64,000 bases of DNA from Porphyrobacter sp. SLTP (GTDB taxonomy: Bacteria > Pseudomonadota > Alphaproteobacteria > Sphingomonadales > Sphingomonadaceae): positions 124,001 through 188,000 of the forward strand of contig NZ_JAAALE010000006.1 in the NCBI RefSeq assembly GCF_009905735.1. Direction: 5' to 3'. The notes under the pieces were generated by a model, which ran no database searches, was not told the origin of the DNA, and saw only the letters and a program-made list of their open reading frames with translations. The position numbers and the translations under genes are program-made. Within the stretch, counting starts at the first letter, position 1, and the number at the start of each line of letters is the position of its first letter. This document shows, one piece after another, positions 43,900 to 55,737 of this stretch.

Positions 43900-44849
43900 T
43901 CCTCCCCGGCCGCAGCGCCAGAAGGCGGCGCAGGCGTGGGCGTGGGTGTGGCTCCGGCAGCGGGAGACGGGCCGGGCAGGGTGGTGTCTTCGAGTTCAGC
44001 CACAGCGGCGGCTTCGTGCACCGGCTCGACTGCGACGAAATTGGTCGCCGAAGGCTCGGCCACCAACCGCGCGATCCCGCCATCGGGCGTGATTTTGGCA
44101 ATCACCGCGACCGCGACGCCGGGACGGTAGTAACCGCCCGCGCCGCTGGTCACCATCACGTCGCCCACCTTGAGCGGATTAACGCCGAGATTGACGAGGC
44201 GGATGCGCAACAAGCCGTCACCGCGCCCTTCGGCAAAGGCGATCACATTGTCCTTGGCCCGGCGCACCGGCAGCACGCTTTCGCTGTCAGTCAGCAGCAG
44301 CACGCGGGCCGAGTTACGTCCGGTTTCGAGCACGCGGCCGATCACCCCGCGCTCTGACACAACAGGCATCCCCGGCGCCACCCCGCTGCTGCTTCCGGCG
44401 CTGATATAGGCGTGGCGGCGCACGCTGGTCGCGGTCGAGCCGACGAGCCGCGCCATTGCGACGGGCTTGGCCTCGCTATCGCGCAGGGCGAGCAGTCCTT
44501 TGAGGCGCTGGTTCTCCGCCTTGATGGCGTCGGCTTCGGCGAGCCGAATGCGGGCGAGCTCGTTCTCGCGCCGCAGCTCGGCATTTTGCTGGCCCGCGTT
44601 AAAATAGCCGGAGATGGTCGCGAAAAAGCCCTGCGAGCCCGAGCGCGTCACCGCGCCGCCCGTGCCGACCGGTGCAACCACATCGCTCGCAACCCCGCGC
44701 AGGGGTGCAAATGCAGCCGGCTGCCACAAGGACAGCGCCAACAGCGCCAGGCCGAGCACAGCCCCCGCTCCGGCCAAGAGGTAGCCGGTGAACAGCGAGA
44801 ATTGCGCCTTCTTCGAAAAGCCCGAGCGGCGCGAAGAGGGGGGCGCCAT
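43896..44849 (-). CDS. mreC: MreC, rod-shape-determining protein
   Basis: 317 residues: one membrane anchor (residues 15-40), a coiled coil (AELRRENELARIRLAEADAI near 90-115) and the periplasmic beta-barrel domain (VSERGVIGRVLETG near 165, GDVMVTSGAGGYYRPGV near 228). The last 50 residues are a proline-, alanine- and threonine-rich tail. MreC binds and activates PBP2-RodA. It lies 47 bases after mreB in the same operon. Confidence 0.94.
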   Translation of the reverse strand: MAPPSSRRSGFSKKAQFSLFTGYLLAGAGAVLGLALLALSLWQPAAFAPLRGVASDVVAPVGTGGAVTRSGSQGFFATISGYFNAGQQNAELRRENELARIRLAEADAIKAENQRLKGLLALRDSEAKPVAMARLVGSTATSVRRHAYISAGSSSGVAPGMPVVSERGVIGRVLETGRNSARVLLLTDSESVLPVRRAKDNVIAFAEGRGDGLLRIRLVNLGVNPLKVGDVMVTSGAGGYYRPGVAVAVIAKITPDGGIARLVAEPSATNFVAVEPVHEAAAVAELEDTTLPGPSPAAGATPTPTPAPPSGAAAGEE

Positions 44850-44896
44850 GGGTTAAAGTCCCTTCTGCCGATCAGCCCGGCTCAGATGCAGGCGCG

Positions 44897-47993
<3,097 letters not shown>

Positions 47994-48035
47994 AAGCGCC
48001 GTTTGGCGTGCGAACCCGTCCGAACATTCCCAAAT

Positions 48036-48127
48036 TCGTCGCCCCGTGCTTGACACGGGGCTTGGCTCACTTCGGCAAAGCCACAAAGAAACAGAAGCTA
48101 AACCCCGGATCAAGTCCGGGGCGACGA
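48036..48127. repeat. Paired palindromic repeat (REP/BIME-like) between mutL and ychF
   Basis: Outer arms CGTCGCCCCG (48037-48046) and CGGGGCGACG (48117-48126) enclose two hairpins, CCCCGTGC...GGGG at 48042-48060 and CCCCGGAT...GGGG at 48103-48121. It lies between convergent genes and can also serve as a bidirectional terminator. Confidence 0.75.
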
Positions 48128-48162
48128 GTTAAGGTCAGGGCTAAGGCCGCCCCGCCTCACCC

Positions 48163-49263
48163 TCAAACATTGAACTTGAACAGCAGCACATCCCCGTCCT
48201 GCACCACGTATTCCTTGCCTTCCTGCCGCAGCTTGCCCGCTTCTTTCGCGCCCGCTTCGCCGCCCAGCGCGACGTAGTCGTCATAGGCAATCGTCTCGGC
48301 GCGGATGAAGCCGCGTTCGAAGTCGCTGTGGATTTCGCCTGCCGCCTGCGGCGCCTTGGCGCCCGCCGGGAAGGTCCAGGCGCGCGCTTCCTTCGGGCCG
48401 CAGGTGAAGAAGGTCTTGAGGCCCAAGAGCTTGTAACCGGCCCGGATCACGCGGGCGAGGCCGCTTTCGGTAAGGCCAAGCGCTTCGAGGAATTCACCCC
48501 GGTCTTCCACCGGCATCGTCACCAGCTCCGCTTCGATGGCCGCGGACACGACCACTGCTTCGGCGCCCTCTGCCGCTGCCTTGGCGAAGACCTTGGCCGA
48601 CAAGTCGTTGCCTTCCGCTGCGTCTTCCTCGGCGACGTTGCAGACGTACAGCACCGGCTTGGCGGTGAGCAGCTGCGCCTGCTTGAACAGGCGCGCTTCC
48701 TCGTCGTCATTGGGGACGGTGAGGCGTGCAGGCTTGCCGTCACGCAGCAGTTCGAGCGCCTGACCGAGCACGCTTGCCATCGCCTTGGCTTCCTTGTCTC
48801 CGGCCGCGCCGCGCTTGGCGGCGGCGGGCACGCGCTTTTCGAGGCTCTCGAGGTCGGATAGCATCAGCTCGGTTTCGACCACTTCGGCATCCGCGATGGG
48901 ATCGACCTTGTTGGCGACGTGCTGGATATCGTCATCCTCGAAGCAGCGCAGCACATGGACGATCGCATCCACCTCGCGGATATTGCCGAGGAACTGGTTG
49001 CCAAGCCCTTCGCCCTTGCTCGCGCCTTTCACGAGGCCCGCGATATCGACAAAGCCGAGCTGGGTTTCGATGATCTTGGCACTCTTGGCGATGGCGGCGA
49101 TCTTGGCGAGGCGCTCGTCGGGCACGGCGACCTGACCGACATTGGGCTCGATCGTGCAGAACGGATAATTCGCGGCCTGCGCGGCCTGCGTTTCGGTCAA
49201 TGCATTGAACAAGGTGGACTTGCCCACGTTGGGCAGGCCAACGATCCCGCAACGGAAACCCAT
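48163..49263 (-). CDS. ychF: YchF, Obg-family ATP/GTP-binding protein
   Basis: 366 residues. P-loop GLPNVGKSTLFNAL at residues 9-22, a DIAGLVKGASKGEGLGNQFL switch region near 73, coiled-coil helical domain around 120-200 and the C-terminal TGS domain (GAKAPQAAGEIHSDFERGFI near 305, VVQDGDVLLFKFNV end). YchF proteins prefer ATP over GTP, bind ribosomes and influence stress responses and translation initiation. Monocistronic in appearance. Confidence 0.97.
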   Translation of the reverse strand: MGFRCGIVGLPNVGKSTLFNALTETQAAQAANYPFCTIEPNVGQVAVPDERLAKIAAIAKSAKIIETQLGFVDIAGLVKGASKGEGLGNQFLGNIREVDAIVHVLRCFEDDDIQHVANKVDPIADAEVVETELMLSDLESLEKRVPAAAKRGAAGDKEAKAMASVLGQALELLRDGKPARLTVPNDDEEARLFKQAQLLTAKPVLYVCNVAEEDAAEGNDLSAKVFAKAAAEGAEAVVVSAAIEAELVTMPVEDRGEFLEALGLTESGLARVIRAGYKLLGLKTFFTCGPKEARAWTFPAGAKAPQAAGEIHSDFERGFIRAETIAYDDYVALGGEAGAKEAGKLRQEGKEYVVQDGDVLLFKFNV

Positions 49264-49345
49264 GATGATTGTCTCTTGGCTATCTGGAAAGCGCCGCCCT
49301 TAGCGGGACGCCTCGCCGCTGGCTAGAGGCGTGACGGACTGGTGT

Positions 49346-49852
49346 TCAGGCGAGGCCGCTGCGCAAACGCCATTCGGTGAGGGCTGCGGGGGAGCGCAGG
49401 CGGATAACCTTGCCCGAATAGCCCGCGAGCTTGGCCTCGGTGCGCACGCGCGGGCCGATGTTCCAGTTCATCACGTACCAGAAGAACGCAGCATCGAAGC
49501 GTTCCGGGCAGCCTTCGGGCATATCGGGGCGCGAGCGGCCGCGATGGGTGACGATGCGGCGGATCAATCGCGCAAGGCACAGGCGGATCGGGAAATCGAG
49601 GTAGATCACCGTGTCCGCCCGGGCGAGCCGCGGGGCGAGAGTGCTGCCATAATTGCCCTCAATCAGCCACGCATCCTGCGCCACCACCTCGGCGAGCCGC
49701 GTATTCAGTTCGGCCTTCTCGGTCTCGACCCAACCCGCCTGCCAGCCCAGCTGATCCATGTGGACGAGCGAAAGGCCCATCAGCGGGGCCAGTTCGCGGG
49801 CGAGGGTGCTCTTGCCCGAGCCGCAGGGGCCGATGATGAGGACGCGGCGCAT
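49346..49852 (-). CDS. P-loop kinase of the FlaR/topology-modulation type
   Basis: 168 residues. Walker A IIGPCGSGKSTLAREL at residues 7-22, a substrate-binding-like LVHMDQLGWQAGW near 30, and a Walker B-like TVIYLDFPIRLCLARLIRR near 80 match the small nucleoside-kinase-like proteins annotated as DNA topology modulation protein FlaR or adenylate kinase-related. The real substrate is unknown. It lies seven bases after the DUF1330 gene stop and shares its direction, so the two may be co-transcribed. Confidence 0.8.
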   Translation of the reverse strand: MRRVLIIGPCGSGKSTLARELAPLMGLSLVHMDQLGWQAGWVETEKAELNTRLAEVVAQDAWLIEGNYGSTLAPRLARADTVIYLDFPIRLCLARLIRRIVTHRGRSRPDMPEGCPERFDAAFFWYVMNWNIGPRVRTEAKLAGYSGKVIRLRSPAALTEWRLRSGLA

Positions 49853-49858
49853 GGGAGG

Positions 49859-50281
49859 TCAGTCTGCGCTGATCGGTAGCAGCCGAGAATCGCACACCGC
49901 AGCCGTCCGGTGAGCGGTGATTTTCATGCTTTCGGGATCGCTTGCAAAGGCAAGGAAGCTCGCCTTGCTATTCTGCCGCACAAGCAGGACATGATCCCAG
50001 ACTTCAGCAGCCGGACCAATCAGGTAATTCGCGGCAGTACCCGAAAACAGCACCTCGCCGCCGCTTCGATGCAGCAATGGCAACATTTCGCGCATGTAGC
50101 GGGCATAGGCCTCCGCCCCGCTGACAGGTGCAGGCGGCGCAAGGTCTGGGGCATGGGTGTAATCGGCGGTTTCCCGGAACCGCAGCAGGTTGAGCATTAC
50201 CACGGGACCTTCACCGGGTGATCCGAAGAAGGCTGCGCCCTGTTCCGGACTGACCTCGAGATAGGCACGGGCGTCGGTCAT
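49859..50281 (-). CDS. DUF1330 family protein
   Basis: 140 residues, a dimeric alpha-beta (ferredoxin-like) fold in this family: PVVMLNLLRFRETADY near 27, SGAEAYARYMREMLPLL near 55, DHVLLVRQNSKASFLAFASD near 95. Function not established; some relatives are heme- or antibiotic-biosynthesis-monooxygenase-like. The start overlaps the pth stop by four bases, indicating translational coupling. Confidence 0.8.
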   Translation of the reverse strand: MTDARAYLEVSPEQGAAFFGSPGEGPVVMLNLLRFRETADYTHAPDLAPPAPVSGAEAYARYMREMLPLLHRSGGEVLFSGTAANYLIGPAAEVWDHVLLVRQNSKASFLAFASDPESMKITAHRTAAVCDSRLLPISAD

Positions 50282-50856
50282 GGGGTCATGTCCTGCATCC
50301 TCAGCGCGACGTCGTTCATGAAGCGCACGTCATCGCCCTTTGCCAGCCACTCCGCCTCCGCGCCGATTGCGCCCAGCATGGCGACCAGATCATCCTGTTC
50401 GTCCTTGGCAAAGTTGCCGAGGACGTGTCCGGTGACGCGGTCCTTGTGTCCCGGATGGCCAATGCCGAGCCGGATGCGGCGGAACTCTGCGCCCAGATGC
50501 TGGTCGATGGAACGCAGGCCGTTGTGCCCCGCGTGTCCGCCGCCCTGCTTCACCTTGACCTTGAAGGGGGCGAGGTCGAGCTCGTCATGGAACACCGTCA
50601 GCGCTTCGGTGCCGAGCTTGTAGAAGCGCAAGGCCTCACCCACCGCGCGGCCGCTTTCGTTCATGAAAGTCGCGGGCTTCAGCAGCAGCACCTTTGCGCT
50701 GCCGATCCGACCTTCCTGCACCCAGCCTTGAAACTTGGTCTGGATTGGGCCGAAACCATGCATATCGGCAATGACGTCCACGGCCATGAAGCCGACATTG
50801 TGCCGGTGGAGCGCATAGCGCGGTCCGGGATTTCCAAGGCCGACCCAGATTTGCAT
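50278..50856 (-). CDS. pth: Peptidyl-tRNA hydrolase
   Basis: 192 residues with the family signature GLGNPGPRYALHRHNVGFM (residues 6-24, catalytic histidine in HNVGF), LLLKPATFMNESGRAV near 57 and FHDELDLAPFKVKVKQGGGH near 90. It frees peptides from tRNAs that drop off ribosomes. It follows rplY by 90 bases, separated by a terminator-like hairpin, a neighbour pair common in many bacteria. Confidence 0.97.
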   Translation of the reverse strand: MQIWVGLGNPGPRYALHRHNVGFMAVDVIADMHGFGPIQTKFQGWVQEGRIGSAKVLLLKPATFMNESGRAVGEALRFYKLGTEALTVFHDELDLAPFKVKVKQGGGHAGHNGLRSIDQHLGAEFRRIRLGIGHPGHKDRVTGHVLGNFAKDEQDDLVAMLGAIGAEAEWLAKGDDVRFMNDVALRMQDMTP

Positions 50857-50883
50857 GGCAAGTCCCCTAGCTGCCGCTCACAC

Positions 50884-50920
50884 AAAACGAAACGCCGGAC
50901 TTCTTGCGAAGCCCGGCGTT
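50884..50920 (-). terminator. Intrinsic terminator after rplY
   Basis: On the minus strand AACGCCGGGCTT and AAGTCCGGCGTT pair (plus coordinates 50891-50920) and are followed by TCGTTTTGT. It ends the rplY transcript before pth. Confidence 0.8.
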
Positions 50921-50946
50921 CGATAGCCACACGAGGCGATGATCGC

Positions 50947-51552
50947 TTATTCAGCGGTCGTCGTGTCGCCTTCGCTGCTCTTGAGCGCCGAAGGGGCGAC
51001 GAGCGTGGCGATGGTGAAGTCGCGGTCGGTGATCGCGCTGGTGACACCCTTGGGCAGGGTCACTTCGCTGATGTGGATCGAGTCGCCCAGATCCTTGCCG
51101 GTCACGTCGATCTGGATGTCATCCGGAATGTCGGCGTTGGGGCAGACCAGTTCGAGCTCGTGACGAACGATGTTCAGCACGCCGCCCTTCTTGAGGCCGG
51201 GCGATGCGTCTTCGTTGATGAACACGACGGGCACCTGCACCGTGACCATGCTGTCGCCGGTCATGCGCAGGAAATCGACGTGGGTCGGACGGTCAGTGAC
51301 CGGGTGGAACGCAACATCCTTGGGCAGAGTGCGAATGGTCTTGCCACCGATCTCGATGTTGACGATCGAGTTCATGAAGTGACCGGTCATCAATTGCTTG
51401 ACCAGTTCCTTCTGCTCGACGTGGATCAGGGTGGGTTCTTCCTTGCCGCCATAAATGACAGCAGGTGTCCGACCATCGCGGCGAAGTGCTCGGGAGGCTC
51501 CCTTGCCAGCCCGTTCGCGCGCTTCAGCCGGCAGGTTCAGAGCTTCGCTCAT
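50947..51552 (-). CDS. rplY: 50S ribosomal protein L25 (Ctc form)
   Basis: 201 residues, the long two-domain Ctc type: the N-terminal 5S rRNA-binding part ([39 protein letters not shown]) and a C-terminal TL5-like beta domain ([39 protein letters not shown]). It binds 5S rRNA in the large subunit and is linked to stress tolerance. The last 15 residues are acidic and serine/threonine-rich. Confidence 0.97.
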   Translation of the reverse strand: MSEALNLPAEARERAGKGASRALRRDGRTPAVIYGGKEEPTLIHVEQKELVKQLMTGHFMNSIVNIEIGGKTIRTLPKDVAFHPVTDRPTHVDFLRMTGDSMVTVQVPVVFINEDASPGLKKGGVLNIVRHELELVCPNADIPDDIQIDVTGKDLGDSIHISEVTLPKGVTSAITDRDFTIATLVAPSALKSSEGDTTTAE

Positions 51553-51681
51553 AATCGTGCCTTTCGAATGCGTGTTTGAAGGTAGTCATTCCGCGCACCG
51601 CCTCCAGGGATGACCGGAGCGCCGAAGCGCGGGCCCTTAGAGAGAGAAGGCCGGTTTGGCAACCGCTTTAGGCCGGAGCCC

Positions 51682-52611
51682 TCAGGGCAGGCGCCGAATG
51701 CGGTAGCCTTGCGCCTCAAGCAGAGCGGCCAGCCCGTCGGGCCCGACAAGGTGCGCGGTGCCGACCGCGATCAAGGGGCGAGGGCCCTCTTGCAGCAGCG
51801 GGGTGAGCGCAGCGGCCCAGTGGCGATTGCGATCCGTCAGCAGGGCGGCGCGCAAGGCCGGATCGGCCAGAAAGCCCTCGCGGGTCGATTGTTCGATTGT
51901 CGCGGCATCGCCTGCCAGCCATGCGCGTTGAAGCCTAGCGGGGTCCTTGCGCGCGGCCTCGCTCCCCCGCACCACGGCGGCAAGCATGGTGCGCTGCTGC
52001 GCCTCAGGCAGGCGGTCGAAGATCGCGAGTTGGGCCTGAGCGCCCTCCAGCTCTCGCACCGGACGGCCGGCAAATTCACGGATCAGCGCGCGGTCGACGC
52101 CGTTGGCCGGATCGCCGGTCGCATCGACCTGCGCCAGCGTGATCGCTGCCGCCCAGGTCTCGACTGCCGCAAAGCGCGTGCGATCAATCTCGCCGCGCTC
52201 CAGCAGGTCGGTGAGCGGAGCGGCCAGATCGCCGGGCAATCTTTGGTCTAGGGGCAGTTGGCCCGGCGTGGTGCTCAGTTCCGTGAAGGTCCCGGCGACC
52301 CGCTTGCCATCATCCAGCGCGGCAATCTCGACCACCAGCAGGTCGGCCGTCTCGGTCGCCTGCGTGATCGCGGGCGTGCGCCATTCGGTGTCGTCGGGGA
52401 GGGCGTGGATCGTGCCGAGCATCCAGCCCTCCACCGTCCCATCGGCCGAAGCGATTTCATAGAGCAGCGGATTGGGCGGGGCCCTGTCCGCTGCGGTCTC
52501 GCCGGGTGCATCGCTGCAACCGGCAAGGCCAAAGAGGAGGAGGGGGGCAAGGATGGCTGCGGCGGCGCTAAACAGCGCTTTCTGCAATCCCGCCCCCCGA
52601 TCCGTGGTCAT
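51682..52611 (-). CDS. TraB/GumN family lipoprotein
   Basis: 309 residues. The N-terminus has a lipobox (LLLFGLAGCSDAPG, cysteine near residue 32), so it should be anchored in an envelope membrane. The TraB/GumN fold is marked by WMLGTIHALPDDTEW near 63, VVEIAALDDG near 93 and LIAVGTAHLVGPDGLAALLE near 280. Relatives are proposed metalloproteases with the GxxH motif seen here (GTIH, GTAH). A paralogue lies immediately upstream in the same direction. Confidence 0.85.
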   Translation of the reverse strand: MTTDRGAGLQKALFSAAAAILAPLLLFGLAGCSDAPGETAADRAPPNPLLYEIASADGTVEGWMLGTIHALPDDTEWRTPAITQATETADLLVVEIAALDDGKRVAGTFTELSTTPGQLPLDQRLPGDLAAPLTDLLERGEIDRTRFAAVETWAAAITLAQVDATGDPANGVDRALIREFAGRPVRELEGAQAQLAIFDRLPEAQQRTMLAAVVRGSEAARKDPARLQRAWLAGDAATIEQSTREGFLADPALRAALLTDRNRHWAAALTPLLQEGPRPLIAVGTAHLVGPDGLAALLEAQGYRIRRLP

Positions 52612-52627
52612 CGCGGCAGCGCCCCGA

Positions 52628-53539
52628 TCACTTCACGCGGCTTACCGTGATGCCCTTTTGCGCGAGGTAATCCTGCACGCTCTGGGCACCGGCCAGGTGC
52701 CCGGCACCAACCGCGATGAACACCGAGCCGGGCTGGTCGAGCCGGGCGTCGATCCACTCGGCCCAATTGGCGTTACGGCTGTAGAGCAGGGCGTCGGCAA
52801 CGGCCGGATCGGTCATGCCTTCGTTCATGATGGCCGCGAGTTCGTCGGCATCACCCTCGGCCCATTCGGCGACCATCCGGTTCAGCATCGGCGCGGTTTT
52901 GTCCATGCCTTCGATGGCTTCCATCATGAAGGTGATCTGCGCGGGCTGATCCATTCCGTCAAAGATGCCGAGCTGGAATTCCGCCGTCTCCAGCGCACCC
53001 TGCGGCTTGTCGCCGACCTTCGACAGCAGCACCTTCTCCACGCCCGCGCCGGGGGTATAGCCCTGCTGCATCAGCGGGATCAGCGACATGGTGAGCCCGG
53101 TCATCCACGGCTTGAACTGGTCAAACGCTTCGGGCGGGGCGCCCAGCTTGGCGAGGGCCGCTTCGTAGGTGGCCTTCTGCTCCGGCGTCAGCAGCGAGCG
53201 CAAGGTGGTGCCTGCGGGCAGAGTGCCCCTGCTTTGGGCAAGCTGGCCCATGGCCGCTTCGCTGGCCGGGTCCATCGGAATTTCCGTAACGATCATGTCG
53301 GAACCGGTCAGCGCCGTGGCGATGGTGTCGTCATACCACTGGATCCCTTCGGGAAGGACGTGAACGGTGCCGAACAGATAGATGGTGGTGTCCGCATCCG
53401 CGACCTTCCACAGCGCGGGTCCCTTGCCAGCGGGTGCAGCGGCGGTTTCGGTGGCAGCATGGTTGTCCGCCAGAGCGGGGCTGGCGGCCAGCAACGCAAA
53501 GGGGGCAACGGTCAGAGCAAGCAGAGAAGCGAATTTCAT
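52628..53539 (-). CDS. TraB/GumN family protein, secreted paralogue
   Basis: 303 residues from the ATG at 53539 (AAGGA upstream); a Sec signal peptide ends near ALADNHA (residue 26). TraB/GumN motifs: YLFGTVHVLPEGIQW near 56, MIVTEIPMDP near 84, and IAVGAGHLAGAQSVQDYLAQ near 275. The GxxH motif is kept at GTVH and GAGH. It sits 16 bases upstream of the lipoprotein copy, so the two are probably expressed together and arose by duplication. Confidence 0.85.
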   Translation of the reverse strand: MKFASLLALTVAPFALLAASPALADNHAATETAAAPAGKGPALWKVADADTTIYLFGTVHVLPEGIQWYDDTIATALTGSDMIVTEIPMDPASEAAMGQLAQSRGTLPAGTTLRSLLTPEQKATYEAALAKLGAPPEAFDQFKPWMTGLTMSLIPLMQQGYTPGAGVEKVLLSKVGDKPQGALETAEFQLGIFDGMDQPAQITFMMEAIEGMDKTAPMLNRMVAEWAEGDADELAAIMNEGMTDPAVADALLYSRNANWAEWIDARLDQPGSVFIAVGAGHLAGAQSVQDYLAQKGITVSRVK

Positions 53540-53619
53540 CGGGTGGGTCCTTTCGGGGGCGTTATGAGAGAGTGGGGAGGGAAAATCTTGGGACAAGTAC
53601 GCTGACATGGTCCGAGGGA

Positions 53620-54315
53620 TCAGAGCCGCCAGCGGGCATAAATAAACGACGCGAACATAGACACATAAGCGATCGCGAAGATACCAAAAGCGTGCGGCGG
53701 CGGCACGAAGCCCCCAGCGTGGAGCACCGCCCAAACCGGGAAACCGGCAAGCACGGATATGCAGCCGCCGGTAAAGGCGATGAAGTTCTGCTCGCGCTTG
53801 TAATCATCGATCATGCGGAAGCCGTAGAGCGGCAGGACCAAGAAGGCGCCCACCAGCAACGCCGCCAAGACCAGCGCCAGCAGCGGCGGCAGTTTGAGGT
53901 CTTCCCAATCGCCGCCAAACAGGTTGCCGTCGCCCTGATCGAAAAAGCCGGTGGCAAAGCCGATGATTCCGCCGATCGCAGCGGCGAGGCCGATGTAGAG
54001 CATTTGCGTGCGATTGCGCTGGCGGGTGCGTGCCTCGCCGGGACCGCCTGAGAGCGCCTCGCCCGAGGTCTGACGCGGCCAGAACCGCCAAGCCGCGTAT
54101 ATAACGCCAACCATGGCCAGCAGAATGCCGCCGATGATCGCAATATCCTTCGCACGGGTGTTACCACCTTCGGTCACCGCGCTGACGAAGCCGGCTGCCA
54201 TTGCGCCAAGGAATATCAGCGCAATGACGCCGCCTATCACAATGGCAAAGCGGACGAGCAATACGGCGCCTTCGGACATTCCGGCTTCGGTGCGAGGGGG
54301 ATCAAAGTTCGTCAT
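53620..54315 (-). CDS. Six-segment membrane protein downstream of a small HTH repressor
   Basis: 231 residues from the ATG at 54315 with GAGGAG upstream. Hydrophobic segments at about 17-42, 52-72, 100-120, 138-160, 175-195 and 208-226. No family is recognised. It overlaps the HTH gene by 14 bases and belongs to its operon. Membrane proteins in this position with Cro/CI-type partners are common in alphaproteobacteria, often of unknown role. Confidence 0.7.
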   Translation of the reverse strand: MTNFDPPRTEAGMSEGAVLLVRFAIVIGGVIALIFLGAMAAGFVSAVTEGGNTRAKDIAIIGGILLAMVGVIYAAWRFWPRQTSGEALSGGPGEARTRQRNRTQMLYIGLAAAIGGIIGFATGFFDQGDGNLFGGDWEDLKLPPLLALVLAALLVGAFLVLPLYGFRMIDDYKREQNFIAFTGGCISVLAGFPVWAVLHAGGFVPPPHAFGIFAIAYVSMFASFIYARWRL

Positions 54316-54496
54316 CGAAAATCTCCTCGATCCGCATGTCGAACAGGCGGGCAATTCTGAAGGCGAGGGGGAGCGAGGGGTCGTGCTTGCCCGTCTCTAT
54401 CGCGTTGACCGCCTGACGCGACACGTCGAGCCGCCCGGCGAGTTCCGCCTGTGACCAGTCGCGTTCGGCGCGCAGGACTTTAAGGCGGTTCTTCAT
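54302..54496 (-). CDS. Small Cro/CI-type transcriptional repressor
   Basis: 64 residues from the ATG at 54496 (MKNRLKVLRAERDWSQAELA), the usual start and length for this YozG-like group; an in-frame ATG 18 codons earlier is less likely. The helix-turn-helix is WSQAELAGRLDVSRQAVNAI (residues 14-33). It follows a 39-residue peptide gene and precedes the membrane protein. The promoter of this operon is covered with TGAC/GTCA palindromes, the expected binding sites. Confidence 0.88.
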   Translation of the reverse strand: MKNRLKVLRAERDWSQAELAGRLDVSRQAVNAIETGKHDPSLPLAFRIARLFDMRIEEIFDDEL

Positions 54497-54500
54497 GCGG

Positions 54501-54620
54501 TCAAAAACCCAGCGCATTGGCAATCTTGGCGGCGGCGGTACCAAAGCCAAAGCCCGCAGCGCCGATCGTCAATATGCCAAGCACCAGTCTCAGCCGCGCG
54601 TTTCTGGGAAAGGTTTCCAT
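54501..54620 (-). CDS. 39-residue single-span membrane peptide
   Basis: A short gene from the ATG at 54620 (GGAG nine bases upstream) to the TGA at 54501: METFPRNARLRLVLGILTIG at the start, then a glycine-rich hydrophobic stretch ending in ANALGF. It has one membrane segment (residues 10-30). It is the first gene after the promoter and ends four bases before the repressor start. Likely real because of its ribosome-binding site and tight packing; function unknown. Confidence 0.6.
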   Translation of the reverse strand: METFPRNARLRLVLGILTIGAAGFGFGTAAAKIANALGF

Positions 54621-54632
54621 GGCTGGTCTCCA

Positions 54633-54717
54633 TCAGGTTGGCCTGAGTAAATGTCAGGTATGCCTGACTATATGTCGTGATTCGCTGACTATGTCAAGAT
54701 AACCTGACTTTGTGTCA
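54633..54717. promoter_or_regulatory. Promoter with an array of palindromic operators
   Basis: Minus-strand promoter: TTGACA (54697-54692), 17-base spacer, CATATA (54674-54669). Palindromes: TCAGG-N4-CCTGA at 54633-54646 and GTCAGG-N4-CCTGAC at 54653-54668, with centres 21 bases apart; TGAC-N3-GTCA at 54686-54696; TGAC-N5-GTCA at 54705-54717. The downstream pair lies in the leader of the operon and the others overlap or precede the -35 box, so the local repressor can bind cooperatively on one DNA face. glyQ starts 88 bases to the right. Confidence 0.75.
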
Positions 54718-54804
54718 CCGTCGCCTGACCTGCCTCTGCCCGCGCCCCATGTTGCTGCGCTGCGGCATTGACGCAAATGGGGTGTTCGGCCATGGCGAGC
54801 CGCC

Positions 54805-55736
<932 letters not shown>

Positions 55737-55737
<1 letters not shown>

